64,000 nt of DNA from Propionibacteriaceae bacterium (GTDB taxonomy: Bacteria; Actinomycetota; Actinomycetes; Propionibacteriales; Propionibacteriaceae), in the NCBI GenBank assembly GCA_031261485.1, contig JAISJO010000057.1:16607-80606 (forward strand), in the 5' to 3' direction. Made by a program: the position numbers and the translations under genes. Shown here piece after piece: positions 53,558 to 60,939 of the stretch. Each line of letters begins with the position of its first letter. Positions within the stretch are counted from its first letter, which is position 1. Under the pieces are notes generated by a model that was not told the DNA's origin, made no database searches, and saw only the letters and a program-made list of their open reading frames with translations.

Positions 53558-54598
53558 ATGGCCGCGACAGACCGCGACAAGGCGCTAGAGGCAGCACTTG
53601 CCCAAATTGAGAAACAGCATGGCAAAGGCTCGGTGATGAAACTGGGGGAGAGGTCCCACCAGCCCATCGAGGTCATACCCACGGGTTCCATTGCTCTGGA
53701 CGTCGCTCTGGGCATCGGCGGGCTTCCGCGAGGCAGGATCGTGGAAATCTACGGACCAGAATCTTCGGGTAAGACGACACTCGCGCTCCACGCCATCGCC
53801 TCAGCGCAGAAGTTGGGAGGCATTTGTGCCTTCATCGACGCCGAACATGCTCTCGACCCGGACTATGCGGGCAAGTTGGGAGTCAACACCGACGAGTTGC
53901 TAGTTTCCCAGCCTGACAATGGGGACCAGGCCCTGGAAATCGCCGACACACTGGTGCGGTCGGGGGCGTTGGCGCTCATCGTCATCGACTCTGTGGCAGC
54001 GCTGACTCCTCGTGCGGAAATCGAGGGAGAGATGGGCGACTCTCACATGGGCTTGCAGGCCAGGCTGATGAGTCAGGCTTTGCGCAAGATGACCAGTGCG
54101 CTGTCGAATGCCAAGACCACGGCCATCTTCATCAACCAGTTGCGCGAGAAGATTGGCGTCATGTTCGGTTCGCCCGAGACGACCACAGGCGGGCGTGCTC
54201 TGAAGTTCTACTCGTCGGTGCGCCTCGATGTGCGCCGCATCGAAGGGCTGAAAGACGGTGGGGACGCTGTGGGCAACCGCACGCGGGTCAAGGTGGCGAA
54301 GAACAAAGTCGCGCCCCCGTTCAAGCAGGCCGAGTTCGACATCCTCTTCGGCGAGGGCATCTCGCGTGAGGGCTCTCTCATCGACTTGGGCGTGGAGCAG
54401 GGGATTGTCCGCAAAGCCGGTTCCTGGTTCACCTACGAGGGCGACCAGTTGGGCCAGGGCAAAGAGAACGCGCGGACTTTCCTGAAGGGGAATCCCGAGG
54501 TCGCTGCCGAAATCGAGAAGAAGATTCTGACCAAGTTCGGCATCGGCGTGGAAGTGCCTGAAGGAGTCGACCCGGTCACCGGCGAAGTGGAGTTCTAG
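53558..54598 (+). CDS. recA: Recombinase RecA
   Basis: A 346-residue strand-exchange protein and LexA coprotease. Walker [17 protein letters not shown] near residue 66, [36 protein letters not shown], and the L2 loop [26 protein letters not shown] are all intact. Normal length. It is preceded by an SOS box and followed by an inverted-repeat element before recX. Confidence 0.98.
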   Translation: MAATDRDKALEAALAQIEKQHGKGSVMKLGERSHQPIEVIPTGSIALDVALGIGGLPRGRIVEIYGPESSGKTTLALHAIASAQKLGGICAFIDAEHALDPDYAGKLGVNTDELLVSQPDNGDQALEIADTLVRSGALALIVIDSVAALTPRAEIEGEMGDSHMGLQARLMSQALRKMTSALSNAKTTAIFINQLREKIGVMFGSPETTTGGRALKFYSSVRLDVRRIEGLKDGGDAVGNRTRVKVAKNKVAPPFKQAEFDILFGEGISREGSLIDLGVEQGIVRKAGSWFTYEGDQLGQGKENARTFLKGNPEVAAEIEKKILTKFGIGVEVPEGVDPVTGEVEF

Positions 54599-54628
54599 AG
54601 GTAATGGAGATTCTTGGCCGCAGTGTCT

Positions 54629-54710
54629 GTGATCCTGCGCCCTGCGCGATAGTCGCAGGGCGCAGGATCTACGTTGGTCAGATGGATTCTGCGACTCCGC
54701 GCAGAATGAC
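54629..54710. repeat. Dispersed inverted-repeat element, variant with nested hairpin
   Basis: The left half is itself a perfect 16-bp inverted repeat, GATCCTGCGCCCTGCG with a 7-nt loop and its complement (54631-54669). The right arm GGATTCTGCGACTCCGCGCA plus GAATGAC follows at 54684-54710. It lies in the 156-bp recA-recX gap and could limit read-through from recA into recX. Confidence 0.75.
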
Positions 54711-54754
54711 GGTGGGCACTAATCAGTGGTTCTCTGGCCGTGTGAGGCGCAGTC

Positions 54755-55462
54755 GTGGGCGATGAAGAACGGCTTGCCCAGATTGAGGCGTTGCGGGCTG
54801 CGATAGCGGCTATCCCTGCGGACGCAGGTGGCATTGAGAGTTCTGGGACTCGGGATACGGTCGAGATACGGGACGCAGTCGAGAGCCGGGATGGAATCCA
54901 GATGGAGGACCCGGTCGGGAGCCGGGTCAAGGCTGAGGTTCGGAGCCGCGATGGTTCTGCACCCACCGCCGATTTGGACAAGGCCCGGGAAATCGCGCTG
55001 CACAGGCTCACATATCGAGCGCGGAGCAGGGCCGAATTGCTGGATGACTTGGTCCAACGCGGTGTCACTTCTGAGACGGCGGCCGATGTCGTGGACCGCT
55101 TCACTCGGGTTGGTTTGCTCGATGATAGGGAGTTTGCCGCCGAGTGGGTGCGCTGTCGGCAGGGTCCGAAGTCTCTGTCGTCAGCGCGTTTGAGAGCGGA
55201 ATTGCGAGCGAAAGGGATTGACGACGGCATCATTGACACGGTCCTGGGTTCCTCGCCGGATGATGATGAGGCTGTTGCCATGAAACTGGCAACGCGGAAA
55301 GTTCAGGGGATGGCTGCTCTCGACCGGCCAGTGGCTCAGAGACGATTGGCTGCGTACCTTGCCAGGAAGGGATATGCGCCTTCGGTCGTATGGAGGGCAG
55401 TGCGAGCGGTCCTGGGTGAGGCGAGTAGTGGCATGAACGGTACCATTGACCGCGATGAATGA
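54755..55462 (+). CDS. recX: Regulatory protein RecX
   Basis: A 235-residue RecA modulator. The first 75 residues are a poorly conserved charged leader with imperfect repeats ([22 protein letters not shown]). The RecX core follows with three-helix repeats: [49 protein letters not shown] and [25 protein letters not shown]. It overlaps miaB by 8 nt. Confidence 0.9.
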   Translation: MGDEERLAQIEALRAAIAAIPADAGGIESSGTRDTVEIRDAVESRDGIQMEDPVGSRVKAEVRSRDGSAPTADLDKAREIALHRLTYRARSRAELLDDLVQRGVTSETAADVVDRFTRVGLLDDREFAAEWVRCRQGPKSLSSARLRAELRAKGIDDGIIDTVLGSSPDDDEAVAMKLATRKVQGMAALDRPVAQRRLAAYLARKGYAPSVVWRAVRAVLGEASSGMNGTIDRDE

Positions 55463-57047
55463 GATGAGCCACGGCGCCCTAGCCGATTCTATGCCGTCCG
55501 AACCAGGTTTGGTTGGAGGCGGTGATTCTGCGTCGGCAGACCAGCGCCCTCGGACGTACCAGGTCATCACCTATGGGTGCCAGATGAATGTCCACGACTC
55601 CGAGCGCATCGCCGGACTCTTGGAGGCGGCGGGCTTTGTTCCCGTTGTGGAGGGGGCGACCCCCGACGTTGTCGTCTTCAACACCTGCGCGGTAAGAGAG
55701 AATGCCGACAATCGGCTTTATGGCAACCTCGGCCACTGGGCGCCCATCAAGACTGCCCATCCTGACCTCCAGATCGCTGTGGGCGGCTGCATGGCTCAGA
55801 AAGACAAAGACCTCGTCGTGACGAAAGCCCCGTGGGTGGACGTAGTGTTCGGGACGCACAACATCGGCCACCTGCCTGCTCTCCTTGACCGGGCTCGGGT
55901 GGAGAGGTTGGCTCAGGTGGAGATCGCCGAGTCGCTCGTCACTTTCCCTTCGAACCTGCCGACCCACCGAGAATCTGCCTATTCGGCATGGGTGACCATT
56001 TCCGTGGGATGTAACAACACATGTACATTCTGTATTGTGCCGTCGGTGAGAGGTTCGGAAGTGGACCGTCGTCCCGGCGAGATTCTGGCCGAGTTGGAGA
56101 TGCTGGTGGACCAAGGGGTCCAGGAAGTCACCCTGCTCGGCCAGAACGTCAACATGTACGGGGTGGAGTTCTCAGACAAGGACGCCTTCGCCAAGTTGCT
56201 TCGTGCGTGTGGGGGAGTGTCCGGGCTGAGGCGTGTGCGATTCGCCTCGCCACATCCGGCGTACTTCACTGATTCGGTCATTGCCGCGATGGCTGAGACG
56301 CCCAACGTCATGCCGAGCCTGCACATGCCCCTGCAATCTGGATCCAACGAGGTCCTTCGCCGAATGAGGCGGGCATACCGGCGGGACCGCTTCTTGCGCA
56401 TCCTTGATGATGTGCGGGCGCGGATTCCTCATGCGGCAGTCACTACCGATATCATTGTTGGTTTCCCTGGTGAGACCGAAGCGGACTTCGAAGACACGCT
56501 CGACGTGGTGCGCCAAGCCAAGTTCGCCGGTGCGTTCACCTTCCAGTACTCCATCCGCCCAGGAACCCCCGCCGGGACGATGGCCGACCAAGTGCCCCAC
56601 CAGGTCGTGCAAGAGCGCTACGAGAGGCTTGTGGCCCTCCAGGACGAGATTGCGTGGGAAGAGAACAAGAAACTCGTGGGCACCGAAGTCGAGGTGATGT
56701 TCGCCACGGGCGAGGGCCGCAAAGACCAAGCCACCCAGAGGATGTCGGGACGTGCGCAGGACAATCGGCTTATCCACGTGGCAGTCGGTCAACAGGGGAG
56801 CCAAGATGTGGTCTCCAGTGGAGACAATGGCACAACCCAAAGTGCAACAACCGCCGAGAACACCGAGGCAGTCCTCCCGCGTCCCGGTGATATCGCCACA
56901 GCGCGTATCACCTACGCCGCCCCACACCACCTTCTCGCCGACGAGGGATACACAAACCTCATACGCACTCCCGGTGGCGACGCATGGGAGAGGGAAAACA
57001 CCGCTCCACAAGGGGTGTCACTCGGAATGCCCATTCGCCGTGCCTAA
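55455..57047 (+). CDS. miaB: tRNA-2-methylthio-N6-dimethylallyladenosine synthase
   Basis: A 530-residue radical-SAM methylthiotransferase modifying A37 of tRNAs. UPF0004 part: [44 protein letters not shown] and [11 protein letters not shown]. Radical-SAM CxxxCxx[23 protein letters not shown] domain lies at the C-terminus. The ATG at 55455 overlaps recX; a TTG at 55446 is also possible. The C-terminal tail (about 450-490) is an unusual Gln/Thr-rich insertion in the TRAM region. Confidence 0.94.
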   Translation: MNEMSHGALADSMPSEPGLVGGGDSASADQRPRTYQVITYGCQMNVHDSERIAGLLEAAGFVPVVEGATPDVVVFNTCAVRENADNRLYGNLGHWAPIKTAHPDLQIAVGGCMAQKDKDLVVTKAPWVDVVFGTHNIGHLPALLDRARVERLAQVEIAESLVTFPSNLPTHRESAYSAWVTISVGCNNTCTFCIVPSVRGSEVDRRPGEILAELEMLVDQGVQEVTLLGQNVNMYGVEFSDKDAFAKLLRACGGVSGLRRVRFASPHPAYFTDSVIAAMAETPNVMPSLHMPLQSGSNEVLRRMRRAYRRDRFLRILDDVRARIPHAAVTTDIIVGFPGETEADFEDTLDVVRQAKFAGAFTFQYSIRPGTPAGTMADQVPHQVVQERYERLVALQDEIAWEENKKLVGTEVEVMFATGEGRKDQATQRMSGRAQDNRLIHVAVGQQGSQDVVSSGDNGTTQSATTAENTEAVLPRPGDIATARITYAAPHHLLADEGYTNLIRTPGGDAWERENTAPQGVSLGMPIRRA

Positions 57048-57130
57048 GTGGGCGCAGTGGCGGCGGCTTTGGGGTGCTCGGGGAGCCAGAAAAGGGGAAT
57101 CGCAGTGAGGCGTTGGTGAGATGTATCGTT

Positions 57131-57140
57131 GCATATATGC
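57131..57140. promoter_or_regulatory. Palindrome GCATATATGC before the antitoxin gene
   Basis: A perfect 10-bp palindrome lies 14 nt before the ATG at 57154, flanked by GGTGAGAT and GGTGTGAGAT. It probably overlaps the -10 region and may be the antitoxin's operator. Confidence 0.45.
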
Positions 57141-57153
57141 TAAGGTGTGAGAT

Positions 57154-57504
57154 ATGAGCATGGTGATGGATAGCCCCGTTCTGATGGTCTCCCCGGAGAT
57201 GGTCAGGGTGAATGGTTCTCGGGATTCCGACTGGATGGCTGCGATTTGGGAGTTGGTGCGGCACGAGGCGGCGGCGGGGCGGTCGGTGCAGGTGGTTCCG
57301 ACCCAGGTGACGTATTCGCCTGCCGAGGTTGCTCGGATGGTGGGGGTGTCGAAGGCGACGGTGATACGGCGCATCGAAGACGGCACAGTCAAGGCCAGTC
57401 GGCGCGGGTCGCATTATCGCGTGCCGGAGTCCGAGGTGTACGCCTACAGTCATGTCTTGGCCGATCAGTTGGCGGAACTGGTGGCCGATGATCTCGACTT
57501 CTGA
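57154..57504 (+). CDS. Excisionase-type HTH antitoxin
   Basis: A 116-residue protein. The central part TYSPAEVARMVGVSKATVIRRIEDGTVKASRRGSHYRVPESEVYAYSHVLADQL is a MerR/excisionase-like helix-turn-helix, as found in antitoxins paired with PIN toxins in actinobacteria. The C-terminal acidic tail (ELVADDLDF) is the likely toxin-binding part. It overlaps the PIN gene by 17 nt. Confidence 0.75.
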   Translation: MSMVMDSPVLMVSPEMVRVNGSRDSDWMAAIWELVRHEAAAGRSVQVVPTQVTYSPAEVARMVGVSKATVIRRIEDGTVKASRRGSHYRVPESEVYAYSHVLADQLAELVADDLDF

Positions 57505-58234
57505 ACGCCAGCGCGTCTTCATAGACGCCGACGTGTTGGCGCATCCGATTTCTCGAAGCCTCATACTCTTCGGGTCGATTTATCCAGACACTGGATTTGT
57601 GGCGTGCTGGTCGTTGGCCGCCGAGGCTGAAGCCGATGCCGCGTTGGCTCGTCAGTGGGAGCGCACATTGGCTAAGTCTGGGGTGACAGGGAGAAGTATG
57701 CCTGTGGGTGTCGCGGAATTGCGGCAGCATCCCGGCTCGCAGGATTGGGCAAGCTCGGCTTTGATCGGCCCAGCGACCGAAGAAGACATGGTGTCTTTGG
57801 ATGACACGAGCGAGACAGACAAGCATATTGTGGCCGCCGCGCACGGTGCCGGGTGCAGGATCGTCGTGAGCCAGAACGTCCGTGACTTTGGCCGCACTGA
57901 TTTGAAACGTTTTGGACTGTCAGTGGTCTGCCCAGACGTGTTCTTGTCGTTGTTTCTGGATAGCGCGGCTTACCAGTTCGCACTGGAGTTGATGGCCGCC
58001 CATCGGTCTCGTGACCCTCGAACACCCGAGGCGATTCACCAGGCGCTGGGCCGTAGCCATCCTCGCCTGGTGTCATTGATGGCTTCCGAGTTTCCCGAAG
58101 TCACACCCCTGGAACCTGAGAATCAACCATCCGAGGTATTCCGTGGTGACCGGTGTCTGGTGTGCGGGAAGACGTTGAGAGGCCCAGATTCATTGGCTTG
58201 TGGTGTCGGACCGGAGTGCCGCAAGACGAACTGA
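57488..58234 (+). CDS. PIN-domain toxin with C-terminal zinc ribbon
   Basis: A 248-residue protein. The N-terminal PIN nuclease shows VFIDADVLAHP (D13, D15), SETDKHIVAAAHGAGCRIVVSQNVRDFGRTDLKRFGL with D111 and D133, and CPDVFLSLF. The last 26 residues hold four cysteines (C223, C226, C238, C244) in CLVCGKTLRGPDSLACGVG-like order, resembling the DUF6011 zinc ribbon. PIN toxins of VapC type are about 130-140 residues, so this is an extended version. The start at 57488 lies inside the antitoxin gene. Confidence 0.75.
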   Translation: MISTSERQRVFIDADVLAHPISRSLILFGSIYPDTGFVACWSLAAEAEADAALARQWERTLAKSGVTGRSMPVGVAELRQHPGSQDWASSALIGPATEEDMVSLDDTSETDKHIVAAAHGAGCRIVVSQNVRDFGRTDLKRFGLSVVCPDVFLSLFLDSAAYQFALELMAAHRSRDPRTPEAIHQALGRSHPRLVSLMASEFPEVTPLEPENQPSEVFRGDRCLVCGKTLRGPDSLACGVGPECRKTN

Positions 58235-58282
58235 CGCAGTTTTCAGCCTCCGGGACGAGGCGACACGAAGGATTGCGAGGCT

Positions 58283-58528
58283 TTGACGCGACTAGGTTTC
58301 GAACTGATTCGCACGACGCGTAAGGCCGATGACGATGAGATCCGTCACAGGACCGCCTTGGAGGCATACTTATCCATGTCGGCTAGTGAGATTAACACGG
58401 CCATGCGGTCGTGGCAGCGTAGGCATCATCTACAGCAGAAAGGGCCGCATTCTCGCACCAGTCCAGTAGGATTGGTCCGTTGGAGAAAGACTGCGTCACA
58501 GGAGGCGTACGATGTCGCCAATTCATGA
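58283..58528 (+). CDS. Hypothetical ORF before the CRISPR array
   Basis: A possible 81-residue protein (TTG start) or 50 residues from the ATG at 58376. It contains SASEINTAMRSWQRRHHLQQKGPHSRTSPVGLVRWRKTASQEAYDVANS. No family is recognised and the ribosome binding site is weak. Codon use is plausible. It overlaps a short downstream ORF that has a much better start signal. Either could be a remnant of a gene disrupted when the repeats arrived. Confidence 0.3.
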   Translation: MTRLGFELIRTTRKADDDEIRHRTALEAYLSMSASEINTAMRSWQRRHHLQQKGPHSRTSPVGLVRWRKTASQEAYDVANS

Positions 58529-58718
58529 GGACGACCAGCAGTTCAACATGTCTCCCGTTGTCAGGAAGCGTCGTCCCCGTGCGCGAGCAGGCGTGACCAA
58601 TAATCACAGTCGCCGACTTCCTCTCAAGGCGTCGTCCCCGTGCGCGAGCAGGCGTGACCAGTGTGTCCCGCCAGATCCGCGACTTGGTAGAGTCGTCCCC
58701 GTGCGCGAGCAGGCGTGA
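58512..58718 (+). CDS. Short ORF with a strong start that runs into the CRISPR array
   Basis: GGAGG at 58501-58505 lies 6 nt before the ATG at 58512, an excellent start. Only about 19 residues (MSPIHEDDQQFNMSPVVRK) precede repeat 1; the rest of the 68-residue frame is read from repeats and spacers. The best reading is the 5' remnant of a gene whose remainder was replaced by the array. It is unlikely to be a functional protein. Confidence 0.3.
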   Translation: MSPIHEDDQQFNMSPVVRKRRPRARAGVTNNHSRRLPLKASSPCASRRDQCVPPDPRLGRVVPVREQA

Positions 58719-58781
58719 CCAAGTGCTGACCTTGTACCGGATCGAGGCGCGTGTCGTCCCCGTGCGCGAGCAGGCGTGACT
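58570..58781 (+). CRISPR. CRISPR array, type I-E geometry: 4 repeats, 3 spacers, no cas genes in window
   Basis: Four 29-nt repeats at 58570-58598, 58631-58659, 58692-58720 and 58753-58781 begin GTCGTCCCCGTGCGCGAG and end CAGGCGTGACC (the last copy ends ACT). The spacers are each exactly 32 nt (58599-58630, 58660-58691, 58721-58752). Length, 61-nt period and the GTCGTCCCCG start are typical of type I-E arrays in actinobacteria. The altered last repeat suggests that the array is read left to right. No AT-rich leader is evident, and the upstream DNA looks coding. None of the spacers matches other parts of this window by eye. Confidence 0.9.
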
Positions 58782-58799
58782 AATGATTGGAGGACATGA

Positions 58800-59360
58800 A
58801 TGGTTTTATCTGACCGTTCGCTGAAGGACGAACTGTCGGCTGGTCGGATTGTTATTGATCCATTTGATCCGGCAGACATTCAACCATCAAGCATTGATGT
58901 ACACCTGGGCGATGGTTTTATGGTGTTTAGAAATTCCCGATACCCTTTTATTGACCCAAATATCAGCCAACCAGACTTGACAGAACTGGTCACCGCAACC
59001 AGAGCAGAGCCGTTTGTATTGCACCCCGGTGAGTTTGTACTGGGCACTACATTAGAATGTGTGACCTTGCCTGATGACATTCTGGGGCGCCTTGAGGGCA
59101 AAAGCACCTTGGGCCGCATTGGGTTACTAATCCATTCAACGGCTGGCTATGTGGACCCCGGATGGACCGGTTATCTGACACTTGAGCTTTCCAATGTGGC
59201 CAACCTGCCGATTTTGTTGACACCCGGCATGAAGATCGGTCAGATCTGCTTTGAACAGATGACAACTCCGGCTGATAAGCCCTATGGCCATCCAGAGCTG
59301 GGTAGTCATTATCAAGGGCAAGTAGGGCCAACCGCATCGCGCCCACTGGGTGCTAGGTAG
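58800..59360 (+). CDS. dcd: dCTP deaminase, between CRISPR-like repeats
   Basis: A 186-residue dCTP deaminase (dCTP to dUTP, or to dUMP in bifunctional forms). It has [86 protein letters not shown] with the catalytic Glu, and a C-terminal [19 protein letters not shown] lies 6 nt before the ATG, and the ATG is only 18 nt after CRISPR repeat 4. The gene is visibly AT-richer than its surroundings. A second repeat follows at 59414, so dcd fills one inter-repeat cassette. Dcd proteins also serve as phage defence by depleting dCTP; that role here is inferred. Confidence 0.9.
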   Translation: MVLSDRSLKDELSAGRIVIDPFDPADIQPSSIDVHLGDGFMVFRNSRYPFIDPNISQPDLTELVTATRAEPFVLHPGEFVLGTTLECVTLPDDILGRLEGKSTLGRIGLLIHSTAGYVDPGWTGYLTLELSNVANLPILLTPGMKIGQICFEQMTTPADKPYGHPELGSHYQGQVGPTASRPLGAR

Positions 59361-59370
59361 GATTCACAGT

Positions 59371-59396
59371 CTGTCATCTTGCGCGGGGCCGCAAGG
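59371..59396. repeat. Degraded copy of the dispersed inverted-repeat arm
   Basis: CTGTCATCTTGCGCGGGGCC followed by GCAAGG resembles the left arm of the 67-nt element with several changes. It lies between dcd and the next CRISPR-like repeat. Confidence 0.4.
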
Positions 59397-59413
59397 CAAG
59401 GTCCCAGAATCTA

Positions 59414-59442
59414 GTCGTCCCCGCGCGCTAGCAGGCGTGACT
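59414..59442 (+). repeat. Solitary CRISPR repeat (type A) after dcd
   Basis: A single 29-nt repeat: GTCGTCCCCGCGCGCTAGCA then GGCGTGACT. It differs from the array consensus at the 11th base (C for T), near the centre (CTAG for CGAG) and at the last base (T, as in array repeat 4). It stands 632 nt after repeat 4. No neighbouring repeat lies at 61-nt spacing. Confidence 0.85.
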
Positions 59443-59450
59443 AGGACCAC

Positions 59451-59813
59451 TTACCCCCAAGTGAGCCACTCTTCTGTGTTGCGTGGCGTATCGCTCTCCA
59501 GCCATCGGGACAGGGTCTCAACCATAACACCCGTTCTTCCGGCACCTCGGGGTGCGTGGCGGGATCCAATCAGAAGGAGCATCGGCCCTGCCCGCCCTGC
59601 CGCCCGAGCGTCCGCACCGAGTGGCAAGAAGTCTCGGACATTCTCAGTCACGACTCGCCATCCTCACTCCACTGCAACCGCAGCGATCTGTTCGTCTGGT
59701 CGGCCTCGCAGGTCATCCTCTTCGTTGACGCACTGACAGGAGTATCCCCGCTCTCGCACCGCACGAGCGATTTCGGCGCTGAAGTGTTCATCCAGCAAGA
59801 GAACCTCAGTCAT
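59451..59813 (-). pseudogene. DUF5615 PIN-like toxin gene with in-frame stop
   Basis: Translated from the ATG at 59813, which overlaps the antitoxin stop (ATGA), the frame reads MTEVLLLDEHFSAEIARAVR then CVNEEDDLRGRPDEQIAAVA, reaches TGA at codon 50 (59664-59666), and continues in the same frame GWRVVTENVRDFLPLGADAR to a stop at 59451. LLLDEHFS, the acidic middle and VVTENVRDF are the DUF5615 (PIN-like) hallmarks, and the restored length of about 120 residues is normal. The second half alone could start at a GTG (59651). One base change (TGG to TGA is likely) inactivates the toxin, unless it is a sequencing error. Confidence 0.75.
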
Positions 59814-60232
59814 GCAAGTATGCTTTGTCGCGTCTGCCAGGCCAGGAATGCCTCATCGGAAGCCCGTTGATTGTCGGTGATCCAGGCGTCGATTTCATCG
59901 GGCCAGTGCGAGTAGTAGTCGAGGGCGGCGGATACTTGTCCCTGCGTCAGCCCGAGTTCATCGGCGACATTGGCGATTGCTTGGTCGCCACGTTCCTCGG
60001 TGCCTTGGAGAGCGACAACGATTTCCCATACGTCAGGACCGCCGAGTACTCCAGGACGGCGACCGCTGGGGCCGCGGCGAAAGACGATGCCGGGGACGAT
60101 GCGGCTTCGCAGTGCTTCCCACAGCAGGGTCTGGACCACGCCAGAAACAGTCGTGGTCTGGGCCTTGGCGTCGGCTTGTACTAGTGCCAGCAGTTCGTCA
60201 TCCACTCGGATTGACATCGGGCTTGTGCTCAT
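59810..60232 (-). CDS. RHH-DUF433 antitoxin
   Basis: A 140-residue antitoxin. The N-terminal ribbon-helix-helix (PMSIRVDDELLALVQADAKAQTTTVSGVVQTLLWEAL) is followed by a DUF433 domain (GIVFRRGPSGRRPGVLGGPDVWEIVVALQG...VADELGLTQGQVSAALDYYSHWPDEIDAWI). Paired with a DUF5615 gene overlapping by ATGA, this is a VapBC-like module. A 20-bp inverted repeat lies 17 nt before the start. The segment 59925-59956 inside the gene resembles a CRISPR-like spacer at 60361-60392. Confidence 0.85.
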   Translation of the reverse strand: MSTSPMSIRVDDELLALVQADAKAQTTTVSGVVQTLLWEALRSRIVPGIVFRRGPSGRRPGVLGGPDVWEIVVALQGTEERGDQAIANVADELGLTQGQVSAALDYYSHWPDEIDAWITDNQRASDEAFLAWQTRQSILA

Positions 60233-60248
60233 GACTGTATCGTACCAC

Positions 60249-60268
60249 GTGTATTACGTGTAATACAC
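60249..60268. promoter_or_regulatory. Antitoxin operator, 20-bp inverted repeat
   Basis: GTGTATTAC-GT-GTAATACAC is a perfect 9-bp inverted repeat with a 2-nt centre, 17 nt upstream of the leftward antitoxin gene. It fits an RHH autoregulatory site. Confidence 0.75.
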
Positions 60269-60360
60269 CCGTTTAGGGGCTGAAATGCCAGGGCAGACAT
60301 CCAAGAGTCTGCCTCCGGACCAATCCGAGGAGGCCTCGCTTTCCACTTATCGTCTACTTG

Positions 60361-60463
60361 GCGACGGGCACTTGTCCCTGCGTCAGCCAATGGTCGTCCC
60401 CGCTCACATCTCCCTCTTCCCGCCCGGGAACTTGGTCGTCCCCGCGCGCGAGCAGGCGTGACC
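60361..60463 (+). CRISPR. Eroded CRISPR remnant with spacer-like segment matching the antitoxin gene
   Basis: The structure reads 32-nt segment (60361-60392), truncated repeat GTCGTCCCCG (60393-60402), 32-nt segment (60403-60434), full 29-nt repeat GTCGTCCCCGCGCGCGAGCA + GGCGTGACC (60435-60463). The intervals are just what is expected if the first repeat lost its last 19 nt. The first segment matches 59925-59956 in the DUF433 antitoxin gene at 26 of 32 positions, including 19 in a row (ACTTGTCCCTGCGTCAGCC). No repeat is seen upstream of 60361. Confidence 0.7.
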
Positions 60464-60518
60464 GTGGACTAGATATGATCATTATCATTGGTGATGATTT
60501 TCACTTGGAGGAGACGCT

Positions 60519-60899
60519 ATGAGTGACACAGAACATGTGCTTGCTTTTGGTGACGCGACTCTCGCCTCGATTGTTGACCTGGTGTCCCCACTGATTCCAG
60601 CCACGCCAACTCCCACCCAAAGCGGATTCGCATTCTTAGGCGTTTGGTACATCGCCGACGCTGACCTTGACGGCATCCACCTGCTGGATGACAGGGGACT
60701 GCCACTGTCCGCATATCGGTTCGATATCGCTTCGAGAGCGAAAGACAAGACTGAATGGGCTCGCCGTGTCTTTGACCTGCTGGCTCGCGAGACGAATCTG
60801 GATCTCCTTTGGGTGACGAACTACGAAACCGTTCAAGACCGACGCCCATCCCAAGCCTTGGTAGTCAGCCCCCCGCGCGTAGGGGCAGCTCTGGTATAA
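60519..60899 (+). CDS. Unknown protein whose 3' end is a CRISPR-like repeat
   Basis: A 126-residue protein: MSDTEHVLAFGDATLASIVDLVSPLIPATPTPTQSGFAFLGVWYI, then LLDDRGLPLSAYRFDIASRAKDKTEWARRVFDLLARETNLDLLWVTNYE. GGAGGA precedes the ATG. No family is recognised; it may be an ORF of mobile-element origin. The last 12 codons (VVSPPRVGAALV and stop) are read from the type B repeat at 60864-60891 and the next bases, so the repeat supplies the C-terminus and stop. The natural end may have been lost. Confidence 0.5.
   Translation: MSDTEHVLAFGDATLASIVDLVSPLIPATPTPTQSGFAFLGVWYIADADLDGIHLLDDRGLPLSAYRFDIASRAKDKTEWARRVFDLLARETNLDLLWVTNYETVQDRRPSQALVVSPPRVGAALV
60864..60891 (+). repeat. Solitary CRISPR-like repeat, type B, copy 1
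   Basis: A 28-nt repeat GTCAGCCCCCCGCGCGTAGG + GGCAGCTC. It can form a perfect GCCCC/GGGGC stem. Identical copies lie at 61445 and 61506. Compared with type A it keeps GTC, CCCC and CGCGCG but has the G-rich right arm that type A lacks. Confidence 0.8.
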
Positions 60900-60900
60900 T
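60895..60900 (+). promoter_or_regulatory. -10 element TATAAT after repeat B1
   Basis: A consensus TATAAT inside the palindrome GGTATAATACC starts 4 nt after repeat B1 and about 40 nt before the lipoprotein gene at 60940. No -35 is evident; the repeat occupies that place. Confidence 0.5.
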
Positions 60901-60939
60901 ACCAATGGTTATTTATTTGGCATAAGGAGACTTAATAAT

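Noticed and set aside
60332..60360. A hidden repeat before the spacer-like segment at 60361
   Set aside because: Base-by-base comparison with types A and B gave no more agreement than chance, so the segment has a repeat only on its right side.
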